Of a stretch of DNA of 64,000 nucleotides, positions 39,886-48,411 are shown piece after piece. The stretch is from Streptomyces sp. CGMCC 4.7035 (GTDB taxonomy: Bacteria > Actinomycetota > Actinomycetes > Streptomycetales > Streptomycetaceae), in assembly GCF_031583065.1 (NCBI RefSeq), contig NZ_CP134053.1, forward strand, positions 1,798,001-1,862,000. Reading direction: 5' to 3'. The notes below the pieces were generated by a model that saw only the letters and a list, made by a program, of their open reading frames with translations, had not been told where the DNA came from and did not search any database. Both the position numbers and the translations under genes were made by a program. Numbering within the stretch: position 1 is the stretch's first letter; each line of letters opens with the position of its first letter.

Positions 39886-40566
39886 GTGAGACTGACCCCC
39901 ACGGAGCGCGACCGGCTGCTGCTGTTCTCGGCGGCCGAGTTGGCGCGGGCCCGCAAGGCCCGCGGCCTCAGGCTCAACGTGCCCGAGGCGACCGCCCTCA
40001 TCGCCGACACGGTGTGCGAGGCGGCCCGTGACGGGGCCCGGCTCGCCGAGGCCGTCGAGCGCGCCAGGGCGGTCCTCGGCCCCGACGACGTGCTGCCGGG
40101 CGTCGCGGACGTGGTCACGGAGGTGCACGTGGAGGCCGTCTTCGACGACGGGTCGCGACTCGCGGTCGTCGGCGACCCCATCCGGGGCGGACTGGGGGAC
40201 CAGGCCCCCGGCGCGCTGCTGCCGGGGCCCGAGCACTCCGGGCCCGAGGCGGCGGTCCGGCTGACGGTCACCAACACCGCGACCGTGCCGGTCTCCGTCA
40301 CCTCCCACTTCCACTTCTTCGAGGCCAACCCGCGGCTCGACTTCGAGCGCGCGCCGGCCTACGGCATGCGGCTCGCCGTGCCCGCCGGGTCGTCGGTCCG
40401 TTTCGGGCCGGGGGAGTGCGTCGAGGTCGGCCTCGTGCCGATCGGGGGCGACCGGATCGCGATCGGGTTCGCCGGGCTCGTCGACGGGCCGCTGGACGCG
40501 CCGGGCGCGAAGGAAGAAGCCCTGCGCCGGGCCGCCGCCTGCGGATATCTGGGAGCCGAACGATGA
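39886..40566 (+). CDS. ureAB: fused urease gamma-beta subunit
   Basis: A 226-residue fusion: residues 1-100 are the gamma subunit (LTPTERDRLLLFSAAELARA, RGLRLNVPEATALIADTV), and about 110-226 the beta subunit (VRLTVTNTATVPVSVTSHFH, FFEANPRLDFERAPAYGMRL). Gamma-beta fusion is known in some bacteria. It would assemble with the alpha subunit encoded next, whose ATG overlaps its TGA. The GTG at 39886 has GGGAGG 6 nt upstream. No ureD, ureE, ureF or ureG gene follows; those Ni-insertion factors would have to come from another locus. Confidence 0.92.
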   Translation: MRLTPTERDRLLLFSAAELARARKARGLRLNVPEATALIADTVCEAARDGARLAEAVERARAVLGPDDVLPGVADVVTEVHVEAVFDDGSRLAVVGDPIRGGLGDQAPGALLPGPEHSGPEAAVRLTVTNTATVPVSVTSHFHFFEANPRLDFERAPAYGMRLAVPAGSSVRFGPGECVEVGLVPIGGDRIAIGFAGLVDGPLDAPGAKEEALRRAAACGYLGAER

Positions 40567-42245
40567 ATCCGTACGAGTACGCCGCCACCCACGGCCCCCG
40601 CGCCGGCGACCGCGTCCGGCTCGGCGACTCCGGGCTGGTCGTGCGGATCGAGTCCGACGCGCAGAAGTACGGCGACGAGTTCCTCGCCGGCTTCGGCAAG
40701 ACCGCCCGCGACGGACTGCACCTCAAGGCCGCCGCCGTGCGCGAGACCTGCGACGTCGTCATCAGCAACGTGGTCGTGATCGACGCCGCACAGGGGATCA
40801 GGAAGGTCTCCATCGGTATCCGCGAGGGGCGTATCCACGCGATAGGGCGGGCCGGGAACCCCGACACCCTCGACGGGGTCGACGTGGTGGTCGGCACGGG
40901 TACGTCGATCGTGTCCGGCGAGGGTCTGATCGCCACCGCCGGCGCCGTCGACACGCATGTCCATCTGCTGTCGCCGCGCATCATGGAGGCCTCGCTGGCC
41001 TCCGGCGTGACCACGATCATCGGCCAGGAGTTCGGGCCGGTGTGGGGCGTCGGCGTCAACTCGCCCTGGGCGCTGCGGCACGCGTTCGGCGCGTTCGACG
41101 CCTGGCCGGTCAACATCGGCTTCCTGGGCAGGGGTTCGTCCTCCGATCCCGCGCCCCTGATCGAGGCGCTGGCCGAGGGCGGCGCGTCCGGCTTCAAGGT
41201 GCACGAGGACATGGGCGCCCACACCCGTGCCCTCGACACCGCGCTGCGTGTCGCCGAGCAGTACGACGTCCAAGTCGCCCTGCACAGCGACGGGTTGAAC
41301 GAGTGCCTGTCCGTCGAGGACACGCTCCGGGTCCTCGAAGGGCGGACCATCCACGCCTTCCACATCGAGGGCTGCGGCGGCGGTCATGTGCCGAACGTCC
41401 TGAAGATGGCGGGCATACCGAACGTCATCGGCTCGTCCACCAACCCGACCCTCCCCTTCGGCCGGGACGCCGTCGCCGAGCACTACGGCATGATCGTCTC
41501 CGTCCACGACCTGAAGACCGACCTGCCGGGCGACGCCGCCATGGCCCGCGACCGCATTCGCGCCGGGACCATGGGCGCCGAGGACGTGCTGCACGACCTG
41601 GGCGCGATCGGCATCACCTCGTCGGACGCGCAGGGTATGGGCCGCGCGGGCGAGACCGTGCGCCGTACCTTCGCGATGGCAGGCAAGATGAAGGCCGAGC
41701 TGGGCCCCACGGAGGGCGACGGACCGGACGACGACAACGCCCGCGTCCTGCGCTACATCGCCAAGCTGACCATCAACCCCGCCATCGCCCACGGCCTCTC
41801 GCACGAGGTCGGCTCCATCGAGGTCGGCAAGCTCGCCGACATCGTTCTGTGGCGGCCGGAGTACTTCGGCGCCAAGCCGCAGCTCGTGCTCAAGGCCGGT
41901 TTCCCGGCGTACGGGGTGGTCGGCGACCCGGGCGCGGCCACCGACACCTGCGAACCCCTCGTCCTGGGCCCCCAGTTCGGCGCGCACGGCGCCACACCCG
42001 CCGACATCTCGGTCGCCTTCGTCGCCCAGGCGGCACTCGACCAGGGCAACGACAGGATGCCCACCCGGCGGCGCAGGGTCGCCGTCCGCGGTACCCGGGG
42101 CATCGGCCCCGCCGACCTGCGCCTCAACTCCCGTACCGGAACGGTGGACGTCGACCAGCGCACCGGCCTGGTCACCCTCGACGGCGACCCGATCCGCTCC
42201 GAGCCCGCCGACTCGGTCTCTCTCAACCGCCTGTACTTCCTTTAA
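40563..42245 (+). CDS. ureC: urease alpha subunit with altered active-site flap
   Basis: A 560-residue amidohydrolase of the UreC family. All dinickel ligands are present by comparison with Klebsiella UreC: His132 and His134 (AVDTHVHLL), carbamylated Lys212 (GFKVHEDMG), His241 (ALHSDGLNE), His267 (AFHIEGCGGGH) and Asp355 (TSSDAQGMGR). The mobile-flap Cys (Cys319 in Klebsiella) is Val314, although the adjacent His is kept (His315), and the Trp of HEDWG is Met217. The flap sequence IVSVHDLKTDLPGD differs strongly from VCHHLDP. Cys319 is not essential for urea hydrolysis, so activity is possible, but substrate or kinetics may differ. The ATG at 40563 overlaps the previous stop (ATGA). Confidence 0.93.
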   Translation: MNPYEYAATHGPRAGDRVRLGDSGLVVRIESDAQKYGDEFLAGFGKTARDGLHLKAAAVRETCDVVISNVVVIDAAQGIRKVSIGIREGRIHAIGRAGNPDTLDGVDVVVGTGTSIVSGEGLIATAGAVDTHVHLLSPRIMEASLASGVTTIIGQEFGPVWGVGVNSPWALRHAFGAFDAWPVNIGFLGRGSSSDPAPLIEALAEGGASGFKVHEDMGAHTRALDTALRVAEQYDVQVALHSDGLNECLSVEDTLRVLEGRTIHAFHIEGCGGGHVPNVLKMAGIPNVIGSSTNPTLPFGRDAVAEHYGMIVSVHDLKTDLPGDAAMARDRIRAGTMGAEDVLHDLGAIGITSSDAQGMGRAGETVRRTFAMAGKMKAELGPTEGDGPDDDNARVLRYIAKLTINPAIAHGLSHEVGSIEVGKLADIVLWRPEYFGAKPQLVLKAGFPAYGVVGDPGAATDTCEPLVLGPQFGAHGATPADISVAFVAQAALDQGNDRMPTRRRRVAVRGTRGIGPADLRLNSRTGTVDVDQRTGLVTLDGDPIRSEPADSVSLNRLYFL

Positions 42246-42272
42246 ACGTCACAGCCTGTGAGGACCCGCGAC

Positions 42273-43322
42273 ATGACCACCCCCGCCGCCGACGGCTTCC
42301 GCATGCCCGCCGAGTGGGCCCCGCACGAACGCACCTGGATGGCGTGGCCGGGGCCCAACCCGACCTTCGACACCCCGGGCGACCTCGCCGCCGCCCGCGC
42401 GGCCTGGGCGTCGGTCGCCCGCGCGGTCCGCCGTTTCGAACCGGTGACGGTGGTGTGCGGCCCCGGACAGTCGGCGGAGGCCCGGACCCTCCTCGGCCCG
42501 GGCATCGACACCGTCGAGCGCGACCTCGACGACGCCTGGATGCGCGACATCGGACCTACCTTCCTCACCAACGGCGCGGGTGAACTCGCCGCCGTGGACT
42601 GGACGTTCAACGGCTGGGGCGCCCAGGAGTGGGCCCGCTGGGAGCACGACGCGAAGATCGCCGCGTACGTCTCGGGCCTCGCGGGCGCGAAGACGTACGC
42701 CTCGGAGCTGGTCAACGAGGGCGGCGCGATCCATGTGGACGGCGAGGGGACCGTCCTGCTCACCGAGACCGTGCAGCTCGGCCCCGAGCGCAACCCGCAC
42801 TGGACGAGGGAGCGGGTGGAGGCCGAGATCCATGCCCACCTCGGCACCCGCAAGGCGATCTGGCTGCCGCGCGGACTGACCGGCGACTACCCCCCGCACG
42901 GCTTCGGCACCCTCGGCCACGTCGACATCGTCGCCGCCTTCGCCCGCCCCGGCGTCGTGGTCGCCCACCACCAGCCGGACCCGGCACACCCCGACCATGA
43001 GGTGACGAAGGAGGTCATCGGCCTGCTGAAGTCGGCGACCGACGCCCATGGCCGCCGTCTGGAGGTCGTCGAGGTGCCCGCCCCGACGACCCTGGAGGCC
43101 GACGGCCACTGGGCCGACTACTCCTACATCAACCACTACCTCTGCAACGGCGGCGTCGTGCTGTGCGGCTTCGACGACCCCCGGGACGAGATCGCCGCGG
43201 GCATCTTCCGCCGCCTCTTCCCCGAGCGGACGGTGACGCTGGTGGACGCCCGCGGGATCTTCGCGGGCGGGGGCGGCATCCACTGCATCACCCAGCAGCA
43301 GCCCAGGGCAGCGGTCAGGTAG
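42273..43322 (+). CDS. aguA: agmatine deiminase
   Basis: A 349-residue agmatine deiminase (peptidyl-arginine deiminase family fold), which converts agmatine to N-carbamoylputrescine and ammonia. Conserved parts are the N-terminal PAEWAPHERTWMAWP, DDAWMRDIGPTFL, NEGGAIHVDGEG, the catalytic His in GFGTLGHVDIV and catalytic Cys338 in GGGGIHCITQQQP. The ATG at 42273 has GTGAGGAC 8 nt upstream; an in-frame GTG at 42258 is less likely. It lies 27 nt after ureC in the same operon. No N-carbamoylputrescine amidase gene is nearby. Confidence 0.94.
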   Translation: MTTPAADGFRMPAEWAPHERTWMAWPGPNPTFDTPGDLAAARAAWASVARAVRRFEPVTVVCGPGQSAEARTLLGPGIDTVERDLDDAWMRDIGPTFLTNGAGELAAVDWTFNGWGAQEWARWEHDAKIAAYVSGLAGAKTYASELVNEGGAIHVDGEGTVLLTETVQLGPERNPHWTRERVEAEIHAHLGTRKAIWLPRGLTGDYPPHGFGTLGHVDIVAAFARPGVVVAHHQPDPAHPDHEVTKEVIGLLKSATDAHGRRLEVVEVPAPTTLEADGHWADYSYINHYLCNGGVVLCGFDDPRDEIAAGIFRRLFPERTVTLVDARGIFAGGGGIHCITQQQPRAAVR

Positions 43323-43396
43323 AACGTCAGGGTGAACGTACTGCTGCTCTGCCCGGCCCGCGGCCACCGCCTCACCGAGCTCCGCACGGAACCCGT

Positions 43397-44005
43397 ATGA
43401 ACGCCCCATCGTCCTCCCCCCGCCGCCGCACCCCCGCTCCGCCGCGCGAGGAGGTACTCGCCGCCGCCATGGAGATGATCGCCGAGCGCGGTCTGGAGAA
43501 GCTCACCATGGCGGCGCTCGGCCGGGAGGTCGGGATGAGCAGCGGCCATCTGCTCTACTACTTCCGGTCCAAGGACGAACTGCTCCTGGAGACCCTGGAG
43601 TGGAGCGAGGGCAGACTGGGCGCCGAACGCGGCCGGCTGCTCAGCCGCCCGGTCCCGGCCCGGGAACGGCTCGACGCGTACGTCGATCTGTACGTCCCCG
43701 ACGGTCACCGCGACCCGCACTGGACGCTGTGGCTGGAGGTCTGGAACCGCTCGCAGAACGCCGACGACGCAGCCCGCGCCCGGCAGGCCGCCATCGAGGG
43801 AGCCTGGCACCGTGACCTGGTGGCACTGCTCGCCGAGGGCGTGTCGAGGGGGGAGTTCCGGGCGATCGACCCGGACCGTTTCGCCGCCCGGCTGCGCGCC
43901 CTCCTCGACGGCTTCTCCATCCATGTGGCGATCGGCCTGCGCGGCACGGACCGGGACCAGGTCCTGCGCCACGTAAGGGAGTTTCTGGCCGAATCCCTGG
44001 GCTGA
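43397..44005 (+). CDS. TetR-family transcriptional regulator
   Basis: A 202-residue regulator with the TetR helix-turn-helix (LEKLTMAALGREVGMSSGHL, then LYYFRSKDELLLETL). The C-terminal region DAYVDLYVPDGHRDPHWTLW resembles BetI-like regulators. The ATG at 43397 has only a weak ribosome site (ACGGAACC). It lies 74 nt after agmatine deiminase in the same direction, so it may be part of the operon and control it, possibly through the dyads at 39772 or 39845. The stop codon lies in the first unit of an 11-bp tandem repeat. Confidence 0.9.
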   Translation: MNAPSSSPRRRTPAPPREEVLAAAMEMIAERGLEKLTMAALGREVGMSSGHLLYYFRSKDELLLETLEWSEGRLGAERGRLLSRPVPARERLDAYVDLYVPDGHRDPHWTLWLEVWNRSQNADDAARARQAAIEGAWHRDLVALLAEGVSRGEFRAIDPDRFAARLRALLDGFSIHVAIGLRGTDRDQVLRHVREFLAESLG

Positions 44006-44053
44006 GCATGGGCTGAGCATGGGCTGAGCATGGGCTGAGCATGGGCTGAGCCG
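43999..44053 (+). repeat. 11-bp tandem repeat (GGGCTGAGCAT) x4 plus one variant
   Basis: Four perfect 11-bp copies from 43999 to 44042 and a fifth (GGGCTGAGCCG) to 44053, then a partial unit. The array starts at the TetR stop codon and every copy contains TGAGC, so in all frames it would stop translation. It lies in the intergenic space before cimA. Confidence 0.9.
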
Positions 44054-44268
44054 GGGCTGACCGGCGGCCCGCGTACTCGCGGACACGCGATCATCCGCCC
44101 GGGTTGTACGTAATCGAACGCATTGACCAGGGATGCATGGTGCGGTTGCATCCCGACGAGCCCTCGGCGCAGGGCCGGGGGAACAGGGGAACAGCGGACT
44201 TCAGGCCTCTGACGACCGCATCCTGAGACGGCGGTGAGCGCGGGGGTGGAATGTGCCAGACTGCCCCC
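44054..44268. other. intergenic region between TetR and the cimA leader
   Basis: No gene seen. It holds a perfect inverted repeat GGGATGCA-9-TGCATCCC (44130-44154) next to an AT-rich patch with TTGACC at 44123-44128, a possible promoter/operator, and a short direct repeat GGGGAACA at about 44178-44193. Confidence 0.4.
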
Positions 44269-44319
44269 GTGCTCTCGTTCGCCATGATTATTGGCAGCAG
44301 GCGCGCCGGTCCGCAGTGA
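44269..44319 (+). CDS. cimA leader peptide with Ile-Ile
   Basis: A 16-residue ORF read from GTG as MLSFAMIIGSRRAGPQ; an inner ATG at 44284 directly precedes the two Ile codons. CAGACT at 44257-44262 is a possible -10 box 6 nt before the GTG. The Ile-Ile run followed downstream by a terminator with a T tract, ahead of the first enzyme of the citramalate route to isoleucine, has the form of an attenuator leader. Coding status rests on this layout and on the analogy with the ilvB leader in the same window. Confidence 0.65.
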   Translation: MLSFAMIIGSRRAGPQ

Positions 44320-44373
44320 CCGCCACGTACGACCAGGTACGGGCGGCCACCGTCGTCCTCGACCCGCGCGCAG

Positions 44374-44405
44374 ACCTCTCGCACCCGCGAGAGGTTTTTC
44401 GTTTT
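44374..44405 (+). terminator. attenuator terminator upstream of cimA
   Basis: A perfect 9-bp stem ACCTCTCGC/GCGAGAGGT with an ACCC loop, followed directly by TTTTCGTTTT. It lies 55 nt after the leader-peptide stop and about 100 nt before cimA. Confidence 0.85.
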
Positions 44406-44508
44406 CCTGGCCCACCATCAGCCGGGAGGGGAGCGCGAGGGACCATTGGGGGGACGGTGGAGCCGGTCATTCCGGTAGACCGAGATCCAACACAGGAGCC
44501 TTGACACC

Positions 44509-46113
44509 ATGACGGAAACCAGCGAGCTCGACGACTCGTTCCACGTCTTCGACACCACGCTGCGTGACGGCGCGCAGCGCGAGGGCATCAACCTCACCGT
44601 CGCGGACAAGCTGGCCATCGCACGGCACCTGGACGACTTCGGCGTGGGCTTCATCGAGGGCGGCTGGCCCGGCGCCAACCCGCGGGACACCGAGTTCTTC
44701 GCCCGTGCCCAGCAGGAGATCGAGTTCAAGCACGCCCAACTGGTCGCCTTCGGCGCGACACGCCGGGCGGGCGGCAAGGCCGCCGAGGACCCGCAGGTCA
44801 AGGCGCTGCTGGACGCGGGCGCGCCGGTGATCACCCTGGTCGCGAAGTCCCACGACCGCCACGTCGAGCTGGCCCTGCGCACCACGCTGGACGAGAACCT
44901 GGAGATGATCCGCGACACGGTGTCGTACCTGCGGTCCCAGAACCGCCGGGTCTTCGTGGACTGCGAGCACTTCTTCGACGGCTACCGGGCGAACCCCGAG
45001 TACGCGAAGGCGGTGGTCCGTACGGCGGCCGAGGCGGGCGCGGACGTGGTCATCCTCTGTGACACGAACGGCGGCATGCTCCCGGCGCAGGTCCACGCGG
45101 TCGTCTCGACGGTCCTCGCGGACACGGGCGCCCGCCTGGGCATCCACGCACAGGACGACACGGGATGCGCGGTGGCCAACACGCTGGCGGCGGTGGACGC
45201 GGGCGCGACGCATGTGCAGTGCACGGCGAACGGCTACGGCGAGCGGGTGGGCAACGCGAACCTGTTCCCGGTGGTGGCGGCCCTGGAACTGAAGTACGGC
45301 AAGAAGGTGCTGCCCGAGGGCAGGCTCCGCGAGATGACGCGCATCTCGCACGCGATCGCGGAGGTCGTCAACCTGACGCCTTCCACCCATCAGCCGTACG
45401 TGGGCGTCTCGGCCTTCGCCCACAAGGCGGGCCTGCACGCATCGGCCATCAAGGTAGACCCGGACCTGTACCAGCACATCGACCCCGAGCTGGTCGGCAA
45501 CACCATGCGGATGCTGGTGTCCGACATGGCGGGCCGCGCGTCGGTGGAGCTCAAGGGCAAGGAACTGGGCGTGGACCTGGGCGGCGACCGGGAGCTGGTC
45601 GGCCGGGTCGTGGAGCGCGTGAAGGAACGCGAACTCAAGGGCTACTCGTACGAAGCGGCGGACGCCTCGTTCGAGCTGCTGCTGCGCGAGGAGGTGGCGG
45701 GCAAGCCCCTCCGCTACTTCCGCACCGAGTCCTGGCGGGCGATCGTCGAGGACCGCCCCGACGGCACCCACGCCAACGAGGCCACGGTCAAGCTCTGGGC
45801 CAAGAGCGAGCGCATCGTCGCCACGGCGGAGGGCAACGGCCCGGTCAACGCCCTGGACCGCGCCCTGCGCGTGGCCCTGGAGACGATCTACCCCGAGCTC
45901 GCCGCCCTCGACCTGGTGGACTACAAGGTCCGCATCCTGGAGGGCAAGCACGGCACGCAGTCCACGACGCGCGTGCTGATCTCCACGTCGGACGGCAAGG
46001 GCGAGTGGTCCACCGTGGGCGTGGCGGAGAACGTGATCGCGGCGTCGTGGCAGGCGCTGGAGGACGCGTACACGTACGGTCTGCTGCGCGCGGGCGTGGA
46101 GCCGGCGGAGTAG
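44509..46113 (+). CDS. cimA: citramalate synthase
   Basis: A 534-residue enzyme of the isopropylmalate/homocitrate synthase superfamily that condenses pyruvate with acetyl-CoA to (R)-citramalate, giving 2-oxobutyrate for isoleucine without threonine. The metal/substrate motif is FDTTLRDGAQREGINL; the HxH metal site is in LGIHAQDDTGCAVAN; and the C-terminal LeuA dimerisation/allosteric domain (about 390-525) suggests feedback control. The ATG at 44509 has CAGGAG 10 nt upstream. The leader peptide and terminator upstream point to attenuation by isoleucine supply. Confidence 0.94.
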   Translation: MTETSELDDSFHVFDTTLRDGAQREGINLTVADKLAIARHLDDFGVGFIEGGWPGANPRDTEFFARAQQEIEFKHAQLVAFGATRRAGGKAAEDPQVKALLDAGAPVITLVAKSHDRHVELALRTTLDENLEMIRDTVSYLRSQNRRVFVDCEHFFDGYRANPEYAKAVVRTAAEAGADVVILCDTNGGMLPAQVHAVVSTVLADTGARLGIHAQDDTGCAVANTLAAVDAGATHVQCTANGYGERVGNANLFPVVAALELKYGKKVLPEGRLREMTRISHAIAEVVNLTPSTHQPYVGVSAFAHKAGLHASAIKVDPDLYQHIDPELVGNTMRMLVSDMAGRASVELKGKELGVDLGGDRELVGRVVERVKERELKGYSYEAADASFELLLREEVAGKPLRYFRTESWRAIVEDRPDGTHANEATVKLWAKSERIVATAEGNGPVNALDRALRVALETIYPELAALDLVDYKVRILEGKHGTQSTTRVLISTSDGKGEWSTVGVAENVIAASWQALEDAYTYGLLRAGVEPAE

Positions 46114-46129
46114 CGGAGTAACGGACGGT

Positions 46130-46618
46130 TCAGCAGGAGTCCGCGGCGAGCTTCTCGAACTCGCCGCGGCTCATGGCACGGTCGTCGGCCCAGACCTGGC
46201 CGGGCCCCAGCCGGTCGAGATCGGCCGCGCGGAAGGTGACGATGCCGGTGTACTCGTAGTTGAACTCACCCTTACCGAAGGCGAGTTCGTACGTGTACGC
46301 CGACACCAGCCGCTGCTTCCCCGCCGTGCGGGCCTGCCAGGTTTCCGGGGGCGAGAAGAGCGGAAAGTCGGCGTCGGAGCCACGCCGCTTGCCGGGAGCC
46401 TTCCAGCCGGAGCGGTTGCGGTCCGAGTCGTCCTCGGCGGGCGCGCCGGTGAGGCCGAGGCCTTGGATGAGATCGTCGCCGCACGGTCTCAGCAGCGCCC
46501 GCGGGCTGCCCGAGGCATCACGGTAGACGGCGGCCAAGGGCAGCATCATGGCGCCGCAACCGCTCAGCAACGCCATTCCGCCGATCACCCCGGCCATCGC
46601 CAGGACCGTCCGTCGCAT
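46130..46618 (-). CDS. small secreted lipoprotein
   Basis: A 162-residue exported lipoprotein with signal MRRTVLAMAGVIGGMALLSG and a lipobox LLSGC. The mature part (PLFSPPETWQARTAG, YELAFGKGEFNYEYTGIVTF, DDRAMSRGEFEKLAADSC) matches no family I know. Two Cys residues, in LRPCGDD and at the C-terminus, could form a disulfide. The ATG at 46618 has GAGGGG about 9 nt upstream. It is convergent with cimA (16-bp gap) and divergent from the Gly-rich secreted protein. Confidence 0.8.
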   Translation of the reverse strand: MRRTVLAMAGVIGGMALLSGCGAMMLPLAAVYRDASGSPRALLRPCGDDLIQGLGLTGAPAEDDSDRNRSGWKAPGKRRGSDADFPLFSPPETWQARTAGKQRLVSAYTYELAFGKGEFNYEYTGIVTFRAADLDRLGPGQVWADDRAMSRGEFEKLAADSC

Positions 46619-46785
46619 ACCCGCAGCCCCTCTTCTGTTCGTCGACCGCCATGGTGGGGGGCGGTCCGGCTCATCTTCCAGCAACGGTCGGTCTCGCTCG
46701 CGTTGCGGTGCCGCACCTGACAGGACCGACTGCCCCCCCATGGGGACCGTCTGAGGATCGGCATCCGGTTTTGGGTGCATTCGGG

Positions 46786-46791
46786 TAGTTT
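46786..46791 (+). promoter_or_regulatory. -10 box TAGTTT, 6 nt before ATG (leaderless)
   Basis: TAGTTT lies 6 nt before the ATG at 46798, in an AT-rich spot, and no Shine-Dalgarno is present. Confidence 0.55.
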
Positions 46792-46797
46792 CGAACT

Positions 46798-48156
46798 ATG
46801 AAGGCCGCGCTGATGCGAGCACTCGCGGTACCGCTGGTCGCCCTGATCATGGCGGCCCTGACGGTGCTGTCAGCCGGCGCGCCCCACGCGTACGCGGCGA
46901 CGGACGTCTCGGTCATCGCCGAGGCGCTCCGCAGAAGCCCCGTATACGTCGACCCGGCCGCCTCCGGCAGGCTGCCCGCCCCGGACGCCGACGCCCTCGC
47001 GAAGAAGATCAAGGGCGCCGACAAGCCGGTCTTCGTGGCGGTCCTGCCCTCGGGCTACCCCACACAGAACCTCTTCCCCAAGCTGCGCACGGCCACCGGC
47101 ATCACCGGCCTGTACGCGATCCGCCTGGGCGACCGCTTCGACGCCCGGGCCGACTCCTCGGTCTTGCCCCGCACCGCCGTGCGGAACCTGGTCAGCAGCG
47201 TCCAGGGGGAGACCGCCAAGGCCCAGCTGAACGACTTCACCGACCGCGCCCTCGCCAACGTCGGCGGCCACGCGCCGTCGAGCTGGGGTACCTCGGGTGG
47301 CAGCAACATGGCATCACCCACCGCGCTGATCACGGTTGGCGCGGTGCTCCTGGCCGCGGGCGTGGGCGCCTACACCCTCGTACGCCGCACCCGGCGCCGG
47401 CGGGAGGAGGAGCAGCGGGCCGCGCTGGAGAAGCTGCGGGTCGTGGTCGACGAGGACATCACCGCCTTCGGTGAGGAGCTGGACCGCCTCGACTTCCACC
47501 CGGCGGAGCCGGGCGCGGACGACGCGATGCGCGCGGACTACGAACGGGCACTGGACGCGTACGAGCAGGCGAAGTCGTCCATGGCGGCGGCACAGCGGCC
47601 GGAGGATGTGAAGGCCGTGACCCAGGCCCTGGAGGACGGCCGCTTCTCGCTCGCGCAGCTCGCCGCCCGCCGTGAGGGGTGCCCCCTCCCGGAGCGCAGG
47701 CCGCCCTGCTTCTTCGACCCGCGGCACGGCCCGTCCGTCGCCGACGCGACCTGGACGCCTCCGGGTGGCGCAGCCCGCGAGGTCCCGGTCTGCGCGGCGG
47801 ACCAGGCCCGGCTGGCCGACGGCCGCGACCCCATGGTCCGCGAGGTGGAAACGGACTACGGCCGCCGCCCGTACTGGGACGCCGGCCCGGCGTACGGCCC
47901 CTGGGCGGGCGGCTACTTCGGCGGCGGCCTGCTGCCCGGTCTGCTGGTCGGCACCCTGCTCGGCAGCATGATGGCCACCCCGTCGTACGCGACCGACTAC
48001 GGCACCGGGTACGGCGACTTCGGCGGCTATGACGGCTACGACGGCGGAGACACCTCCGGCGCCGACTTCGACTCCGGAGACTTCGGCGGCGGCTTCGGCG
48101 ACGGCGGGGGAGGGGACTTCGGCGGGGGTGGTGGGGACTTCGGCGGAGGGTTCTGA
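46798..48156 (+). CDS. secreted/membrane-anchored protein with Gly-rich C-terminus
   Basis: A 452-residue protein: signal peptide (cleavage likely after APHAYA, near residue 33), an extracytoplasmic domain (about 34-170), one membrane helix (ALITVGAVLLAAGVGAYTLV, about 178-197), a charged coiled segment with RRTRRRREEEQ, and a C-terminal tail of Gly, Asp, Phe and Tyr repeats ending GGGGDFGGGF. The order signal, domain, helix, Gly-rich tail resembles YgcG/TPM-domain membrane proteins, but I cannot confirm the family. The tail likely forms a flexible or self-associating segment. Confidence 0.82.
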   Translation: MKAALMRALAVPLVALIMAALTVLSAGAPHAYAATDVSVIAEALRRSPVYVDPAASGRLPAPDADALAKKIKGADKPVFVAVLPSGYPTQNLFPKLRTATGITGLYAIRLGDRFDARADSSVLPRTAVRNLVSSVQGETAKAQLNDFTDRALANVGGHAPSSWGTSGGSNMASPTALITVGAVLLAAGVGAYTLVRRTRRRREEEQRAALEKLRVVVDEDITAFGEELDRLDFHPAEPGADDAMRADYERALDAYEQAKSSMAAAQRPEDVKAVTQALEDGRFSLAQLAARREGCPLPERRPPCFFDPRHGPSVADATWTPPGGAAREVPVCAADQARLADGRDPMVREVETDYGRRPYWDAGPAYGPWAGGYFGGGLLPGLLVGTLLGSMMATPSYATDYGTGYGDFGGYDGYDGGDTSGADFDSGDFGGGFGDGGGGDFGGGGGDFGGGF

Positions 48157-48204
48157 ACCGGGCGGGTTCACGCGCCTTCGGGTACGTCCCCGTCCGCGAG
48201 TCGT

Positions 48205-48411
48205 TCAGCGGGCAACGCGGTCAAGAAACTCACTCCAGGTGGCTGGGGAGACTGTGAGAACGGGCCCGGCGGGGGTCTTGGAGTCGCGGATGTGGATGGT
48301 GGCGGGGGTGGTGGCGACTTCGAGGCAGTTGCCGCCCTCGTTGCTGCTGTAACTGGACTTGAACCACGACAAGCCGTCCGAAGGGAGATTTCGTCGTGCT
48401 GCGGTGTTCAT
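48205..48411 (-). CDS. DUF397 protein
   Basis: A 68-residue protein with the DUF397 pattern: WFKSSYSSNEGGNCLEVA, then RDSKTPAGPVLTVSPATWSEF. Such proteins are nearly always coded next to an XRE regulator of the Scr1/DUF5753 group in Streptomyces, and are thought to act with it. Its ATG overlaps the stop of that regulator (TAATG), so the pair is coupled. Confidence 0.93.
   Translation of the reverse strand: MNTAARRNLPSDGLSWFKSSYSSNEGGNCLEVATTPATIHIRDSKTPAGPVLTVSPATWSEFLDRVAR

Noticed and set aside
43999..44053. Tandem repeats considered as a CRISPR array
   Set aside because: Units are 11 bp with no spacers; no cas genes in the window.
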